Assembly (NCBI GenBank): GCA_003342815.1
Contig: PTEX01000094.1
Coordinates: 924,662 to 988,661, forward strand
DNA: 64,000 bases
Direction: 5' to 3'
Origin: Eudromia elegans
Taxonomy: Eukaryota; Chordata; Aves; Tinamiformes; Tinamidae
How positions within the stretch are numbered: position 1 is the first letter of the stretch; the number at the start of each line of letters is the position of its first letter. The notes under the pieces are model-generated. The model saw only the letters and a list, made by a program, of their open reading frames with translations, was not told the DNA's origin and did no database searches. This document shows, in pieces, positions 25,045 to 38,232 of this stretch. The position numbers and the translations under genes are program-made.

Positions 25045-25602
25045 ATGGATAACTGGGAGACAGGAAGACTTTCCGCTGGTTCAGGAGGGTCCTTTAGAGA
25101 TTATTTAGGCAAACTGGATGACTGTAAATCTATGGGCCCAGATGGGACGCACCTGGAAGTGCTGAGGGAACTGGTGGGGGTTATTGCTGAGCCACTCTTC
25201 ATCATCTTTGAGAGGTCATGGAGAGCGGGGGAGGTACTGGCGGACTGGAAGAGAGCCGACATCACTTCAGTCTTCAAAAAGAGCAAGAAAGAGGAGCCGG
25301 GAAACTACAGGCCTGACAGCTTCACCTCCGTCCCTGGAAAGGTGATGGAGCAGCTCGTCCTAGACACCCTCCCTAGGCATGTCAAGGAGGAGAAGGTGAC
25401 CAGGACTAGTCAGCATGGATTCACCAAGGGTAAGTTGTGTTTGAAGAACCTGATAGCATTCTATGATGGGGTGGCTGACTGGATGAATGAGAGGAAAGCT
25501 GTGGATGTTGTCTACCTTGACTTCAGCAAGGCTTTCGACACAGTCTCCCATAACATCCTTATAGGAAAGCTCCAGAAGTGTGATTGGATGTGTGGACAAT
25601 GA
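25045..25602 (+). pseudogene. CR1 RT fragment, fingers to motif A
   Basis: This 185-codon open piece runs from CKSMGPDGTHLEVLREL (RT motif 0/1 region, from about residue 28) through [17 protein letters not shown] (motif 2 region, about 91-107) to [13 protein letters not shown], which holds the motif A aspartate (about residues 164-176). It ends in DWMCGQ where the frame is lost. The continuation ([16 protein letters not shown]) lies in another frame in the next entry. Confidence 0.92.
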
Positions 25603-25940
25603 GATGGATCGAGGACTGGCTGGATGGCAGAGCCCGGAGGATTGTGATAAATGGGCCCAAGTCTAGTTGGAGACCTGTGGGCAGCGGTGTCCCCCAAGGG
25701 TCAGTGCTGGGACCAATGCTGTTCAACTTGTTTATCAATGACTTGGACAAGGGCACAGAGGGCACCCTGAGCAAGTTCACGGATGACACCAAACTGAGTG
25801 GACTGACTGACACTCCAGAGGGCTGTGCTGCCATACAGAGGGACTTGGACAGGTTGGAGAGTTGGGCAGAGAGGAACCTCGTGAGGTTCAACAAGGACAA
25901 GTGCCAGGTCCTGCATCCCCCAGGCACCAGCACAGATTAG
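25584..25940 (+). pseudogene. CR1 RT fragment, motifs B-D
   Basis: This 118-codon open piece overlaps the previous one by 19 bp in another frame. It carries [16 protein letters not shown], motif B ([16 protein letters not shown]) and motif C. Motif C reads [10 protein letters not shown]: the usual alanine before the aspartate pair is threonine, while both aspartates are kept. [11 protein letters not shown] (motif D) follows, and the frame is lost after it. Confidence 0.92.
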
Positions 25941-26271
25941 GGGCTGACCTGCTGGAAAGCAGCTCCGTGGAGAGTGATTTGGGAGTCCTGGTTGACAACA
26001 AGTTAACCATGAGGCAGCAATGTGCCCTCACGGCCAAGAAGGCCAATGGGATCTTGGCTGCATCAGGAGGAACGTTGCCAGCAGGGTGCGGGAGGGGATC
26101 CTGCCACTCTGCTCAGCCCTGGTGGGGCCGCACCTGCCGTATTGGGAGCAGTTCTGGACTCCTCACTACAGGAGGGACATGGAGTTTCTAGAGAGGGTCC
26201 AGCATTGAGCAATAAAGATGATTAAGTGACTGGAGCAGCCATCATATGATGAAAGATTAAACGAGCTGGAC

Positions 26272-26589
26272 TTGATTAGCTTGGAGAAGAAAAGACTGAG
26301 AAAGGATATGATAAATATATATAAATACCTGTGGGGAGAATGTAGGGAGGATGGGGCTAAACTCTTCTCGGTGGTGGCCAGGGATAGGACAAGGGGTAAT
26401 GGGTGCAAGTTGAAACACAGGAAATTCCATCTGCATGTGAGGAAGAACTTCTTTCCTGTGAGGGTAACAGAGCCCTGGAACAGGCTGCCCAGAGAGGTTG
26501 TGGAGTCTTCTTCTCTGGAGATCTTCAAACACTGCCTGGATGCCACCCTGCGCCACGTGCTGTTGGAGGCCCTGCTGGAGCTGGGGTGA
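26272..26589 (+). pseudogene. CR1 ORF2 C-terminal fragment
   Basis: This 105-codon open piece encodes the ORF2 C-terminus: [43 protein letters not shown] and [17 protein letters not shown]. It shows the natural continuation of the 372-codon frame at 19969, which stops early at the equivalent of NGC/NGQ. The M at 26272 is internal and not a true start. Confidence 0.88.
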
Positions 26590-26661
26590 TTGGACTAGAT
26601 GGTCGAATAGAGAGGACCTCTAGAGGTCCTTTCCAACCTCAGCCATTCTTTGATTCTGTGT

Positions 26662-29600
26662 GAACTCATTCCTACTTCTACTTCTCACTCTCTTCAATCT
26701 GAGAAAAAATCCAGTGCTAATGTCCCCGGAGATGTTCCACAACGGTGTTCTTCCGTTTATCTGATCTGTCATGCTCTGTGGAGCTTCAGCAGTAAAGGCT
26801 TTTACAAGGCAATGAAATGAAGGTACTTGTCCAGAGTAATTCTATGGAGATACAAGTTCATTGTTTTGAGTTCCTAATTCATTACCCTAATTCTAGAATT
26901 GCTTCTTCATATACATAAGGTCCTTTCCACTTTCAGGAGTTCAGAAAAGCCAAAGTTCAGATCCATGCTTCTAAATACCCAGTTTACTCTTGTCAGCTCA
27001 TATCATCCTGCTTGACTTCATGGTATTACACATCCAGTACTGAGGTTTTGAAGGCAGGTGAAGTTATATTTGATGTATCACTTAATAACTTTTTTTTTGG
27101 TAGTATTTTTATTTTGCAGCAACCTTACCCTTCTTGTTCCATGCTCTTACCCATTTGCAGCTGCAGCTGAGCCCCAGAGGCTGACACAAACTTTTTTTCC
27201 TCAAATACAGAGTAGCCCTACTGGGATAGGAAAGAACAAACCGCAGAAACCATTTTCCTCTTGAGTTCGAGGCTTTTAACAGTTCTGTCATAAGGAACTG
27301 ATTGTGTCTCTAGGCAGGAAGGTTTATGACTTTGCTGTTGTTAAAGTGAGGAAGTGATATTATATTAAAATTATATTTATGTTAAAATATTTAATATTTA
27401 ATTAAATTATACAATATTTAATTATTTTTAATATTTATATTAAAATACACATGAATATATATATATATAAAAACAACTTAAAGAATCCATTTCAGAAATC
27501 CAATATATGTCCATATCCCTGGTGGCTCTTATCATACATGATCTACTCTTTTTGTAGGGTTAAGTTGTGAGCTTTAATATATTTATTTTCATTTGAAAAG
27601 AAGAAAAAAAAATTGAGATGCCGTTTTCTATTTTATTTCATAGCACTTAAACATGATGAGACCCTGAATTTGAAGGAAAAAAAAAAAAAAAGGTAATTTT
27701 GAGTCACTACATATTGCAATATTAATCTGAATGCAATCACCTAACCTGCATTGGTGCAGAGTAGACTTTTTCATAAACATGGTATTTGCATGAATGTGAC
27801 TACACCAAACTGGTCTCTTTGTTATTTTTATTTTGGGCAAAAATATGAATAACTGTGAGCAACCATGTACATCACTGGAGCAACAGTTCCTGAGCAGAGC
27901 AGACCCAGCTGAATGATGTGGATAGTCCCCTGAGCAGAGTCACTACAAAGTATGGAAGGCTGTTTGTTTGGTAAACAAAGAAATCCTCTATTTTTCTTCA
28001 TACATGAAGGGGGGATTGTGTTTTGACACTAAGCAGCTGCACAGCCTAGGGGAGAGCTCCCAAAGTGTCCCTTTTCCACCCAGATACCTTCACACTCATG
28101 GTGTGAGTGACACATGGTGAGGAGTCCAGCAGGACGGTGTTATTGCTTCCTCCGTGACGCCATTCAGTACAAACGAAGACTCATAGAACAAGACAAATCA
28201 CTGCAGTAGACTGAGGCATGAGAAGCCAATTTCGTTAATAATAGGCATATTCTGAAAAGCTTTCTGCTTCACATACTTTTAAATGGGTTTGTTTGCTATA
28301 GCTTGTCACGTTTTCTGCTGTATCCAAGCTAGCAATGTAATAGCTTTTTTTTTTTTTTTTTCGTTGTAGACCTTTACAAATAACACTCTCTCCAAGGAAA
28401 TCCAGCAATATTTTTGGAAAATACAGAATATTTTTGATGTAGCTTTCACCATTGATCTAATTTGTAATTGTTAAGACATGACTAAAAATGTGGCAGAAAA
28501 CATGGAGAATAAAGAAAAATCTTTGCCACTATTATTCATGAAACATTCAGTTTTGAAAAAGAGCTGCATTTCCAACAATAAAAAAGAGGCTTTTGTTTTT
28601 CTAACAAAAACCTTCTTGCATGAAAGATCCTTCTTGATGCCTGGCTTTTTCCATCACTTGGGCACTGTTGCTTATTGCTAACTCTATGAATAATATATGA
28701 TGAATTATGCTTAGCATAAAATAAAAAAGATGACATAAACAATAACGTAAATATCTTTTGTTTTCAAGAAGACATTGTTATCTTTACTGAAATGCCTTTT
28801 CTTTCTCATCAGGGTTTAGCACTTCTTTTTAATTTCTCCTTCCTTTCTCTTGAAGAAAAGAAAAATAATTAAGCTATAAGGTTTCCTCTTAATTGAGTAA
28901 TCAAAGGTTTATTGTCATAACAGTTTTCTCATGTTGAAGTTTGTAACTTAACAGCTTACATTATTGCAGTCTGGTCTCTGCAAACACATCACTGTCTTAT
29001 CTCCATCTGTGTCTGGAAGGTTTTATTTCTGGATTGCAGATTGTTGTTTTATTTTGTTCCTTGAATCAGGTAAAAATAACTTTTTCTTTCTTTTCTTTTT
29101 CTCTTTCTTTCTATTGACACTCTCTTACACTCAATTTCCTTTCCAATTCCAGATATCCCTATTCCCAGACTGCTCCTTTCAGACTCTCTCATTCTGCCAG
29201 TTGTGATTATTTCAAATAGAATTTGTTATTTTCCGGTGTTTTCAAGTGGACGGATTCTGTTCTCAGTTCTATCTAGCTTCAACAAAAGGAAACTCTATTA
29301 ACACCAAACATGATAACTCACACAGAAATGATCAGAGTCAACACTGTTTATAGGAAACATTGACATCTGATTTTTGTCAGAATTTCAAAAAAAGTTTGGA
29401 TGTGACACAGTGCTTTGTAGGTGCTCTATGATTTGCTTAGAAAAGAAGGAATTGCTTGTAACATAAGCTGTATGTTTTTTCCTATGCTGACCACAGCTGT
29501 CTTTCCCCTCCTCCTGCTCCATTCTCCCCCAAACTACAAACATTTTCTGTGCTGTCCTGTGAAGTGTATCTCAGGAACAAGCTTCCTTGCTTAAACAGCC

Positions 29601-32600
29601 CTCAATATGAATATGGGGCACCACCAGGGAGCACAAAGGGGGTGACAGTAAGCCTGGGGGTGAGACAAAGCCCATGATCTTGGACAAGGACATCACAAGC
29701 TCTTTTTGCTGTTCAAAACTGAAATCTCCAGGCTAAGATGGTTTCTGGTTCTGACAGAGCTGCTGGATGTTGCATAAAGCTGAAATCTTCCTAATATTCA
29801 ATGGGTAATGAAAGAGGATGAATTCTCCAGCCTCCTAATTGTCCTTCCAGGTAAAGGTGAAGGAGCAGATTGTTAAAACAGCTAACTGAAACACTGAGAT
29901 TCATCCTGAGATTTCTATTCAGACTTTGAAAATTCCCTCAAAATATTTTCTTGGAGGTGTGAACTATGCAAGTTGTTTTCATGGGCAATAACCAGGCGGT
30001 AGAGATAATATTCCCCATTAACTTACTCATCAAACTAAAGGAGGGAGGGAAAAGGCCGGACCAATTGTAAGTCCTGGTGTACAGTTCCCAAGGTAGAAGT
30101 CAGTTCTAGTTTGAAGGTGAATAAAATTCAGAAGGCAAATTCAAGAGGGTTGAATTTGGGTATTGACTAGGATAGGAACCACAACCAACCAAATACACAA
30201 TGCGAATGCTACCAATCTCATGACAAACTGTAGCAAGGCAGAAGTTTGCATGGAGCAAGCTCAGCATAACATTTCAGGCAGTGGTATTTATACCAACTTG
30301 TTTACGACTTGCAGCGCTACAAAATTACCTAATCTCCATCTGCTTAACTCTGAAACAGTAGAACCGAAATAGCAGAGTACCAGACATGTGAACCACTTTT
30401 ACAGGCATCCGTATGGCACTCCTGAAAAAGGAAGTATCAAAAGTGCACAACACATACACAAATCTGAGGGCACCTACAGGAAAAAACAAATAAACAAACA
30501 TCAAAAAGAAAATCTTGCTTAGTGTTTCTTAAAATTAGGTTTAAAAAATGTGGAAGACTTTAGCTGTGCCCCTAATATAATTGTCCAAGCATTACATTTC
30601 GCTACCACCTTAGCACGGAATTATAAATGACTCATTCTTCTAGGCACAGGAGATAAAACCTCACGTAAAATAATATTGTATAACAGAAAGGGAAGAAAGG
30701 CTGTTCAGGGAGTTAAGATATGTCAGAGAAAATGGGTATTTATAACACAAGCCAAGCTTAAGAAAGAAATATGTCTGATCTTATATTGCTAGATGACACT
30801 CTGCTTTTAAAAATTAGGGAATGCTGCTCTACCAGCATGTCGGTAATTATAATGGATGTGCATTTCACTCCTATAAGCTCCCTTTGCACTTTGCTGTCAG
30901 AATGAAAGGACCTTACCTGGGTATAAATGTGACTTACAGAAGCTGGAAGGTACATTCAGTTTGAGATTGAATCTTGCTCAAAAAAAATGCAGCCTCACAG
31001 ATCCTGAGGACAATTTGAAGTTATATTTCTTTGATTGCTGAGTGCAAAGAATATTCTACCAGCCTAGTTTCCATTTACTGGCAGGGTCCTATTCTTAGTA
31101 CTTTCATTTTTCATCAGTGAAAGTGAAAGATTAATTACCAAGGTATTGTATTAAACAATATTCCATTGTATAAGTCAAATTCAAGTCAAGAAAATACAAT
31201 TAATCAGCAAATTCAAATGACTTTTGTTTCCTGTGTAATGTTCTAAAATACAGACTAATTGAGGAAGTAGATAATTCATTGTACTGAAAGAAAGTGTTTC
31301 CTCAGGTACATAAGTATGAATATGTAAAGAAATTTATTTTCAACAAATAAATTAATTTTTAGATAAGTAGGTAATAAAAGACATAGTCTCAACAACAATA
31401 ATAATACCTGTAATCAAACCTTTCATTCACAAATTTCATTAACTAGAAAGGTTTCACTTTACAAATGAACTAGAAAAGATAGAACAGTAAATTAAACAGT
31501 GTACACAGTAAAGGTGTGAAAAAGGAAAAAAAGAAAAAAAGCTTTGTCGGCTGTGTGGGATGTCAAGCTTGCTTTTGTTGTCCAGAAGAGAATTTGTGTG
31601 AGGTAACATATAATATTGCCTAGTTATTAGCCTTAACTGCTCTATCATGTCCAACATATCTATCAGGAGACTGGACAATGTACTAAAGGTTTGGAACCCA
31701 TATTGGCCATTCTTTTGTTAAGAAGAACTGACCTTTGATCAGGAAAATAGTCCTCCTCTGCTTGTCTTATAAGCAGATTGTTTTGAATTGTTTTGAATAA
31801 ATAAATAATAAATAAATATATTCTCCATAAGGTGCTACTAGTGAAATTTAGATGGTGAAGCTACAAGCTTCTGCCAGAACAGCTCCCTATTCATCTGCTG
31901 TCAAAAGGGAGAGGATATCAAGTTCACCATACCAGGCTGCTAGGATCATCATGATCCATAGCATGTAAAACCTCCATGGAAGAACAGTAGGACAGAATGG
32001 CATTATATGTGCTTCAGTCTGACTTGGTTGGAGAAATGAGGGATCAGATTCATCAGTCTTACCTGACTTCCAGCATAGACACCTACATTGCAAACTTGTT
32101 GTCTAAACTCCCATTATTGTCAATAGAGATCCAATCAATTCAGCTAATGGAGATTACAATGCAATTTCTCTGAATATATGCAGGCATCTGCTTAGGAGGA
32201 GATGAATCACACGCTAAATTCCATTTCCTATATTACCAGATCATCCTTGGTGGCAAAGAGAACTGAAAGTAGATTGCTGAAATAACATGTTGTTAGCAAC
32301 CGCATTCAGTTGGATGGATTATATTGTTAGAGATGTCTCCTGAATAATTGAATATTATAAATATTCTGAAAGCATGCCTAGCAAACCCTGCTATGACTGA
32401 GCAGGTTACCAAATAGACTCTTTCTTCTCAAATCATAAAGGCAGGGAAAATCTACCCATAATTTATTTTCTTCTCAGTGTGGTGGAAGAATAGATGACGC
32501 TTGAGGCATAAATTCAGAGCAGTTTTACTATGCAACTATGTACGAACAAGCAGATTAGGCATTTGAAAAGGTGACATCACTCTTAAAGATAAGAAAAATT

Positions 32601-33644
32601 TAGTTCTGACTTCCTTTGGGGGAATTCTCCACCTTTGGTGAGAGGTTAAATCATTTTTAGTGGTTTCATTACACAAACGCAACTGAAAAAAAAAAAAAAA
32701 AACAGGTCAGTTTCACTTCCTGAAGGCTAACTTGCTTTGCAGGACGTATGGTCATGAACAGCTGAAAATATTGGTAAATAATTATATAATGCAGGATTCT
32801 CTGAGATGGATTGATCCAAAGTTATAAGGTAATGCATCATGTCTGGCAAACAGAAGGTCAGGCCCTTTGCTACAAGACTTCAGCATCTTGTGCTGCACAG
32901 TGTGGCAGATTTAAGCTTTATTTGTGCTCCCATGACCCTTATACTGATCTATACCCAATGTTCCTTGAGGCTTGTCTAAACTGCACAGCTTGATAATATG
33001 GTAACAAGTCAGAGTTCAGCTGAGCATGCTAAAGAACGATGGTCCCATTCCCTTTAGGCCATTGACTCATTGGATATGTAAAGCAGAAGGATATTTTCCT
33101 CTCTGTTTTCATCTCTCCTTCTTTTGCCTTCTTTTGCCTAATTCAGATGATAGAAGAAAAGGAAGATATTAATTTTGAAGTTGTCATGTTCATTCTCCTT
33201 CAACATGTCTATATTTTGGGAAAAAATTATAAGAGCTGAGAAACTATATACTAGTAACTACTATACTGATAGGAAAAAAAAATAATAAAAAAGAAGACAC
33301 TGAACTATGGTTGTATGTACAGGGACATAAATATTACTCAATATTTAACCAGAGTTCATATTGCCTAGTGTAAAATCCAATAAGCCTCCCCTATTTAAAG
33401 GCAAGTTATTTACAGTGGTTTTCCTCCCTTAGGGGATACATTTACTAGCTCAACGCCAATAATTCTAGGCAGGAAACATTCTGATTACATCTGAAAATAG
33501 TGTTCAGCAGCAGATGAATTAGCTATTCCCTTTGCTGGCAGCTAATTCTATTTGTATTCCTTAGCTATTGTTTTAGTTAAAAAGTAATTTTTAGCAGTTT
33601 ATCAGGGACTAGATGAACATGACATTATAAAGCATTGGAATAAT
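26662..33644. other. Unique AT-rich DNA without a gene
   Basis: No exon, RNA gene or dispersed element is recognised. The stretch holds an extremely AT-rich block (27357-27472), many short A/T homopolymers and pyrimidine-rich runs near 29080-29115. The open frames (up to 80 codons) show no family signature. Confidence 0.55.
27357..27472. repeat. Extreme AT-rich low-complexity block
   Basis: A stretch of more than 110 bp that is almost free of G and C, built from ATTTAATATT-like and ATAT runs. This looks like a decayed AT microsatellite. Confidence 0.85.
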
Positions 33645-33760
33645 TTGGTCTGAAAGGGATCTCTGCAGGTCTGGAAGGGATTTCTGAAAGATCTTTGATT
33701 CAATCAACCTCTCAAAGCAGATTCAGTTACAAAGTCTGATCTACAAACACGATAAATCTG
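33645..33760 (-). mobile_element. Very old CR1 3' tail, minus strand
   Basis: Read on the plus strand, the stretch holds the order of elements expected of a reversed CR1 3' UTR: 'ggtctgaaagggatctctg', 'tgattcaatcaacc' and 'ctcaaagcagattcagttacaaag'. These match the typical 'ggttggaagggacctctg / tagtccaacc / ctcaaagcagg' pattern with many changes. No coding part remains. The assignment is from memory of the consensus pattern, and the limits are approximate. Confidence 0.55.
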
Positions 33761-34160
33761 AACCTGCCCAAATATCAGAACCTACAGTGTTCTTGGTATC
33801 TGATGAAGATCTGCAGCTTTTGTTAGTCTAATTTTTTTTTCTTCAGTAAAATTCCTTTCTAGGTTGACATATATACAAACTTCAATGAAATATCTGGAGG
33901 AATATTTGTAGGAGGTATTGTTCTAACCTCTTTTTGATTGTTACTCAGCTAAAGGAAGGCCTTGATGTCAGTAGTCCTAAGCAATAGGCTGTGATGTTGG
34001 TTAAAGTCCTGAGGGAATGTTAATTTATTGCATTTGAGTTTGATATAATTTTTTGTAAGCAAAGACTTTGTAACCAAAGCTTAAGGATGAGATAACAAAA
34101 CGAAAATGGTTTGTGATATTCACTCCTGTGAGACAAGCTCATAGAGGCAACCTTAGAATT

Positions 34161-34181
34161 GCTGTGGAGCAACTCCACAGC
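34161..34181. repeat. Perfect 9-bp hairpin, 3-nt loop
   Basis: The arms 34161-34169 and 34173-34181 are exact reverse complements (gctgtggag / ctccacagc) around the loop CAA. It is GC-richer than its surroundings. The role is unknown. Confidence 0.85.
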
Positions 34182-36202
34182 TTCAACTGCTCATGTTTAT
34201 CCTTATATGCAGTTGTCAAGGGACATGTACACTATGCTACAAGTGTACAATGCAATAAGCCCAGAAGTCAGGCACTGTCTTAAGGTTTTGAACTCATATA
34301 TGAGCAAAATGACATTTTTGTAGACCCTAGTGCAGAGCAGTGGTTTCCAACTGCAGATTAGGGTGCAACTGAAAATACGGCAGGTCCCACCACGAGAATA
34401 AACGGTCTGTGGGAATGTGAAATGACTTTCAAGATTAGACATGCGATGAAACATAAATCAATCTGGAGCTATTTTGGTTGCCAGTTTTCAGAACCTTGTT
34501 GGCCTCACTAGGGGACCATATCATCAGGAGAGGAAAAAGTGTGAGGCCACCCGTGCTGTTTGTGCTTGTACAAATGCTGAGTGTGGCTGCTTCACTTGGC
34601 CTTCTGCTAGCATCCATCTTTAGGCTTTTCACCTCAGCTGGTGCCAGGTAGTGTTGTCTTAAAGGTTACTGCTAATAGTCATTGGATATTAATTGCATGG
34701 TTCAGATATAGTAAATGGTTAGGTGCATTTACTATGACTAGTAAAAGAAATTAAAATAATAACATTGAATCTCAGGCCATTCTGTTATACTATGGGATAG
34801 ACAGAAACTACCACACATTGTACACTTTAAAATTCCCTAACAGAAATAAAGACTCTTTTCCACTATCTTTTCGATTTCAAAGAGGTCTAGAATACTGAAG
34901 AAATCTGCACTTTCAAAAAGTGATTTCTTTTTTCATATCTGAAGACAAAACCTGTCCAAGTCTCATGATCAGTTTTTGTTTAGGTTTTTTTTTTTTTTTT
35001 CTTCCTTTTGGTTTTAGTTGCTCATGTTTATGATGATAAGTACATCTGCCAGAAAGAATAAAGTGAAATGTTTTAAAAATATGAGGGAATTCCATATGAA
35101 ACATATGAAAAAGGTACTTGCTGTTTGTGACTACATATCAGAGACATAGTGCTTCAAAACTTTACACACCTAAGAATATGTTTTTCAGAGGGCTAATTTT
35201 CCTGAATCACACAGTGTCACAGCATGAGCAGGAAAGGAGAAAAACTTCTGTAGAATCGGGCCCTCCAGTGAGCCCAGCCATTTCTTTCTCCTTTGGAAAT
35301 GAACTTTTGAGGAAATAAATTGCCCAATCTATAATATGTCCCTACAGTGTTCCACTGTTTACGGATCATTTACAACACTCTTGTGAGCACCTTGCTAAAA
35401 GTACTTTGAAATATCAAAATGGACATTATTTGTGTAATGAGGTTTGGGCTTTAATAGCTCCACTCACACATGAGGAATTGCAAGCTTTTCTGATAGGCAT
35501 CTATTATACAAAATGGTTTGCAACCTCTGCTTTAGGGGATAAAAATCTTTGTGTTACTGCTCTGGTCTCATTAAATAGGACTTATGTATGAGCAAGAGTT
35601 TCCTTGTTGTACGGAAAGGTGAAGCACGTGTTCATTAATACTTCTATTAACATAATGACTGAAGTGGGAAATATCCCATGTTACTATCAATGAAAAAAAA
35701 AGGGTCTGGAAGAAGTGTTCAAGAACATGAGAGCCTAAATCCTCGAAGTATGTACTTAGGCTTGACCCTAATTTTTTAAAAAGTTCCTAAAGCTGCAGGT
35801 AGATGACCAGGAGAATTTTTCCCTTCTTCCCGCTTATTAGTAATTATGGAAATTCCAGTCTTTGGCCAGTTGTGTTACCAATGATACTCATCTAGATAAG
35901 ACGAGCACCTGCAATTGAAACTGTAATTGAATCTTAGCATGGTTTTTACCTGGGCTATCCTTTACAGTTCAGGGATAAGCTTGCAACCATTCCCAATAGG
36001 CAGTTTGGATGTGTTGGCTACTCTGTTTTGGAAGTGAAGCAAGTTTAATAACATGAATAGAGGCCTTTTGTTCCAGTTGGCCAGGGGAAGATTCTGATCA
36101 AATTTAATTTCAGTCATCCGATGGTTTGCTGCCCAATTTAGCACATAAACTCTTAGTCTGTCGCTTGTCCTCAGTCTTGCCTGAGTCAGTTGTTTGTCCA
36201 GT

Positions 36203-36242
36203 ATATCTACTGTTACATGAGAATATCTACTGTTACATGAGA
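36203..36242 (+). repeat. 20-bp exact tandem duplication
   Basis: Two identical 20-bp units lie head to tail (36203-36222 and 36223-36242). Their identity suggests a recent slippage or end-joining event. Confidence 0.95.
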
Positions 36243-38183
36243 TGCTTTTGAGCAGCATGTATGGCTTTCACTTTCCAGAAGGATATACGTTCCTCATTTC
36301 ATTTGCCAGTCCCATAGGAAAGCTCCCAATACCCACTGTCATCCCATCAGGTGCTAGACTGCCTCGTTTAGATGACTGACCATCACTTGTAATCTTCATT
36401 AATTATAACAGTTTACCACTTTACAGCTTGACCTATTTCCTTAAATATATGCAGCTACTATCACCTGAAATGTCCTGGAATATTTTACCCAGTCTCACAC
36501 ACCACTGCAGAAGGGCACAAGTCCCACAAGAAACCAGCCTGGCTCCCTTCCTCATGTTATCTCAAAAAAAAAGGACCATTTAAAGTGATTCCAAGTGCCT
36601 ATGTTTAGGCACCATGTCTTCATGCTTGTACAGAAGATTTCTTAATCTGATGTTAATGTGGCTTCTAGTAAGGAAACACTAAAACGTTAGCTGCATTGAG
36701 CACACATGACTGTACACCAGTAAATTAAAAGTGGCCAGGCCATTGTCTTGTGTCAAGTAGCAATTTACCAAGCTCGGTCTAAGCAGTCATGAGTCAGTTA
36801 AGATCGAGAACTACTCCTCTCATGCAGTTTGGAGGAGGCCTTGTTGTTTTGAGTAAAAGGAGACTTTTACAGTGTGGACATGAGACCTGCTGTGCTAAAT
36901 GATCTCAGTGCCAGCAAATGTACTTTATTCTGCTTTGTTTGCCTGTTTGGATGTCTTCTGTGCAGACAGTTAAGTTGCAGTTTCGTGGCACAGTTAAACA
37001 TATCTCACAGCTTGTCTCAGTCAAAAATGCTCTCTAGCTTTCTCTAAAATCCCCCAAACCTTCATTCTCACCCCCTCCTTTAGATCAATATTGGTGCTTG
37101 TCTGAAATCTTAGTGAAAAAAAATCTAGACAAAAAAGAGCTGCTCATTTTTAAGTTGGACCTATTCTATGGGTAGTTTGAGCTTTCCATGCCCACAGAGG
37201 TCACGCTGGTGCTAGTGCTTTCACAAAGAAAACAACAGAAGGGTGGTTTCAGCCACAGCAGGGAAAGAGAAAAGCAATAACTAGGAGACACTAAATGACA
37301 TTATCTCTACATTATCTCTACTGTCAGTTCTCCGTTAGCTTGTGCTATTTTACACTTTTGTCACTGGAAGTGGTGGCCCATCCCACCTCTATGGTGGGAG
37401 CTTCCAGTGGTGTGTTTTGACCTCTGCGTACAGCAAGGCAGATCAAAGATCTGTTGAAACCTGAAAGAAAAAGGCCCCAAGCAGCTTTTCTGGATGATCA
37501 TATCCTTGGTAAAGCTGAATGAAGCAGCAAGAGAGGGTCCAAAATCAAAAATCATGTGGAATTGGGATGGAAGACCACTGCTTAGTGTTATGGCATGAGC
37601 CTGGTTTAAGCCCCTCAGACACAGGACTGTAATTTGATAAAATTATTTTGGTTCGTATTTGCTTTGAAAGTGAAAATGGTAAACTCAATTAAGGCTGCTT
37701 TCATTCAGTTCAGAGTAACTGCACGGTACTTTCATATGCTTAAGCAATCTATGCTCAAATAACACCTTTAAATCAAATTAGTCTACTTTAAAACCTCTGT
37801 GTAAGCAAGCTTAAAGACTCACTTGATGGCTACTATTAAGAAAATCTAGAATAACAGGCACACAGGCAAAGTTATAAAGTTAACATTCCTTCTGTTGCAG
37901 TAATATAGAAGACAAGAAGAAAATTACATATATATATACAGTTGCTCCTTACTCTGATGCAATGCAGTAAGAATATCAGTGAATTTATCACATTATTCCT
38001 CATGCAAAATCACTGTGGAAGAGTGAGATTGCAGGTAAAAAATAAAAATCAAATAAATAAAAAGATTGAGATTTCTTCTATATTACTGTAATTCAGCTAG
38101 TCAGGAATGGAATTGTCATGCCAGGAACTTAATTCACATACATTTGAATGGTGTGAAACAAATAGTTTGTTTTCCAGTTCTGG

Positions 38184-38186
<3 letters not shown>

Positions 38187-38228
<42 letters not shown>
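38187..38228 (+). repeat. (AT)21 microsatellite
   Basis: Twenty-one uninterrupted AT units, followed by a T-rich run. It is probably highly polymorphic. Confidence 0.97.

Positions 38229-38232
<4 letters not shown>

Larger units (their letters stand above)
24790..26661 (+). mobile_element. CR1 LINE, longest copy, multiply broken
   Basis: About 1.87 kb of CR1 ORF2 and tail are present. The 5' end is the linker before the RT (DATRKAKASLELEFERDVRDN), and the 3' end is the usual CR1 ending with a decayed tail (cattctttgattctgt). It carries more of the RT than the copy at 19978, including the fingers region (GPDGTHLEVLREL, WKRADITSVFKK, NYRPDSFTSVPGK). The coding sequence is spread over at least four frames: a stop near 24901, shifts near 25007-25045, 25590 and 25925, and changes around 26050-26210. 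No endonuclease or ORF1 is present. It is inactive and older than the 19978 copy. Confidence 0.97.
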
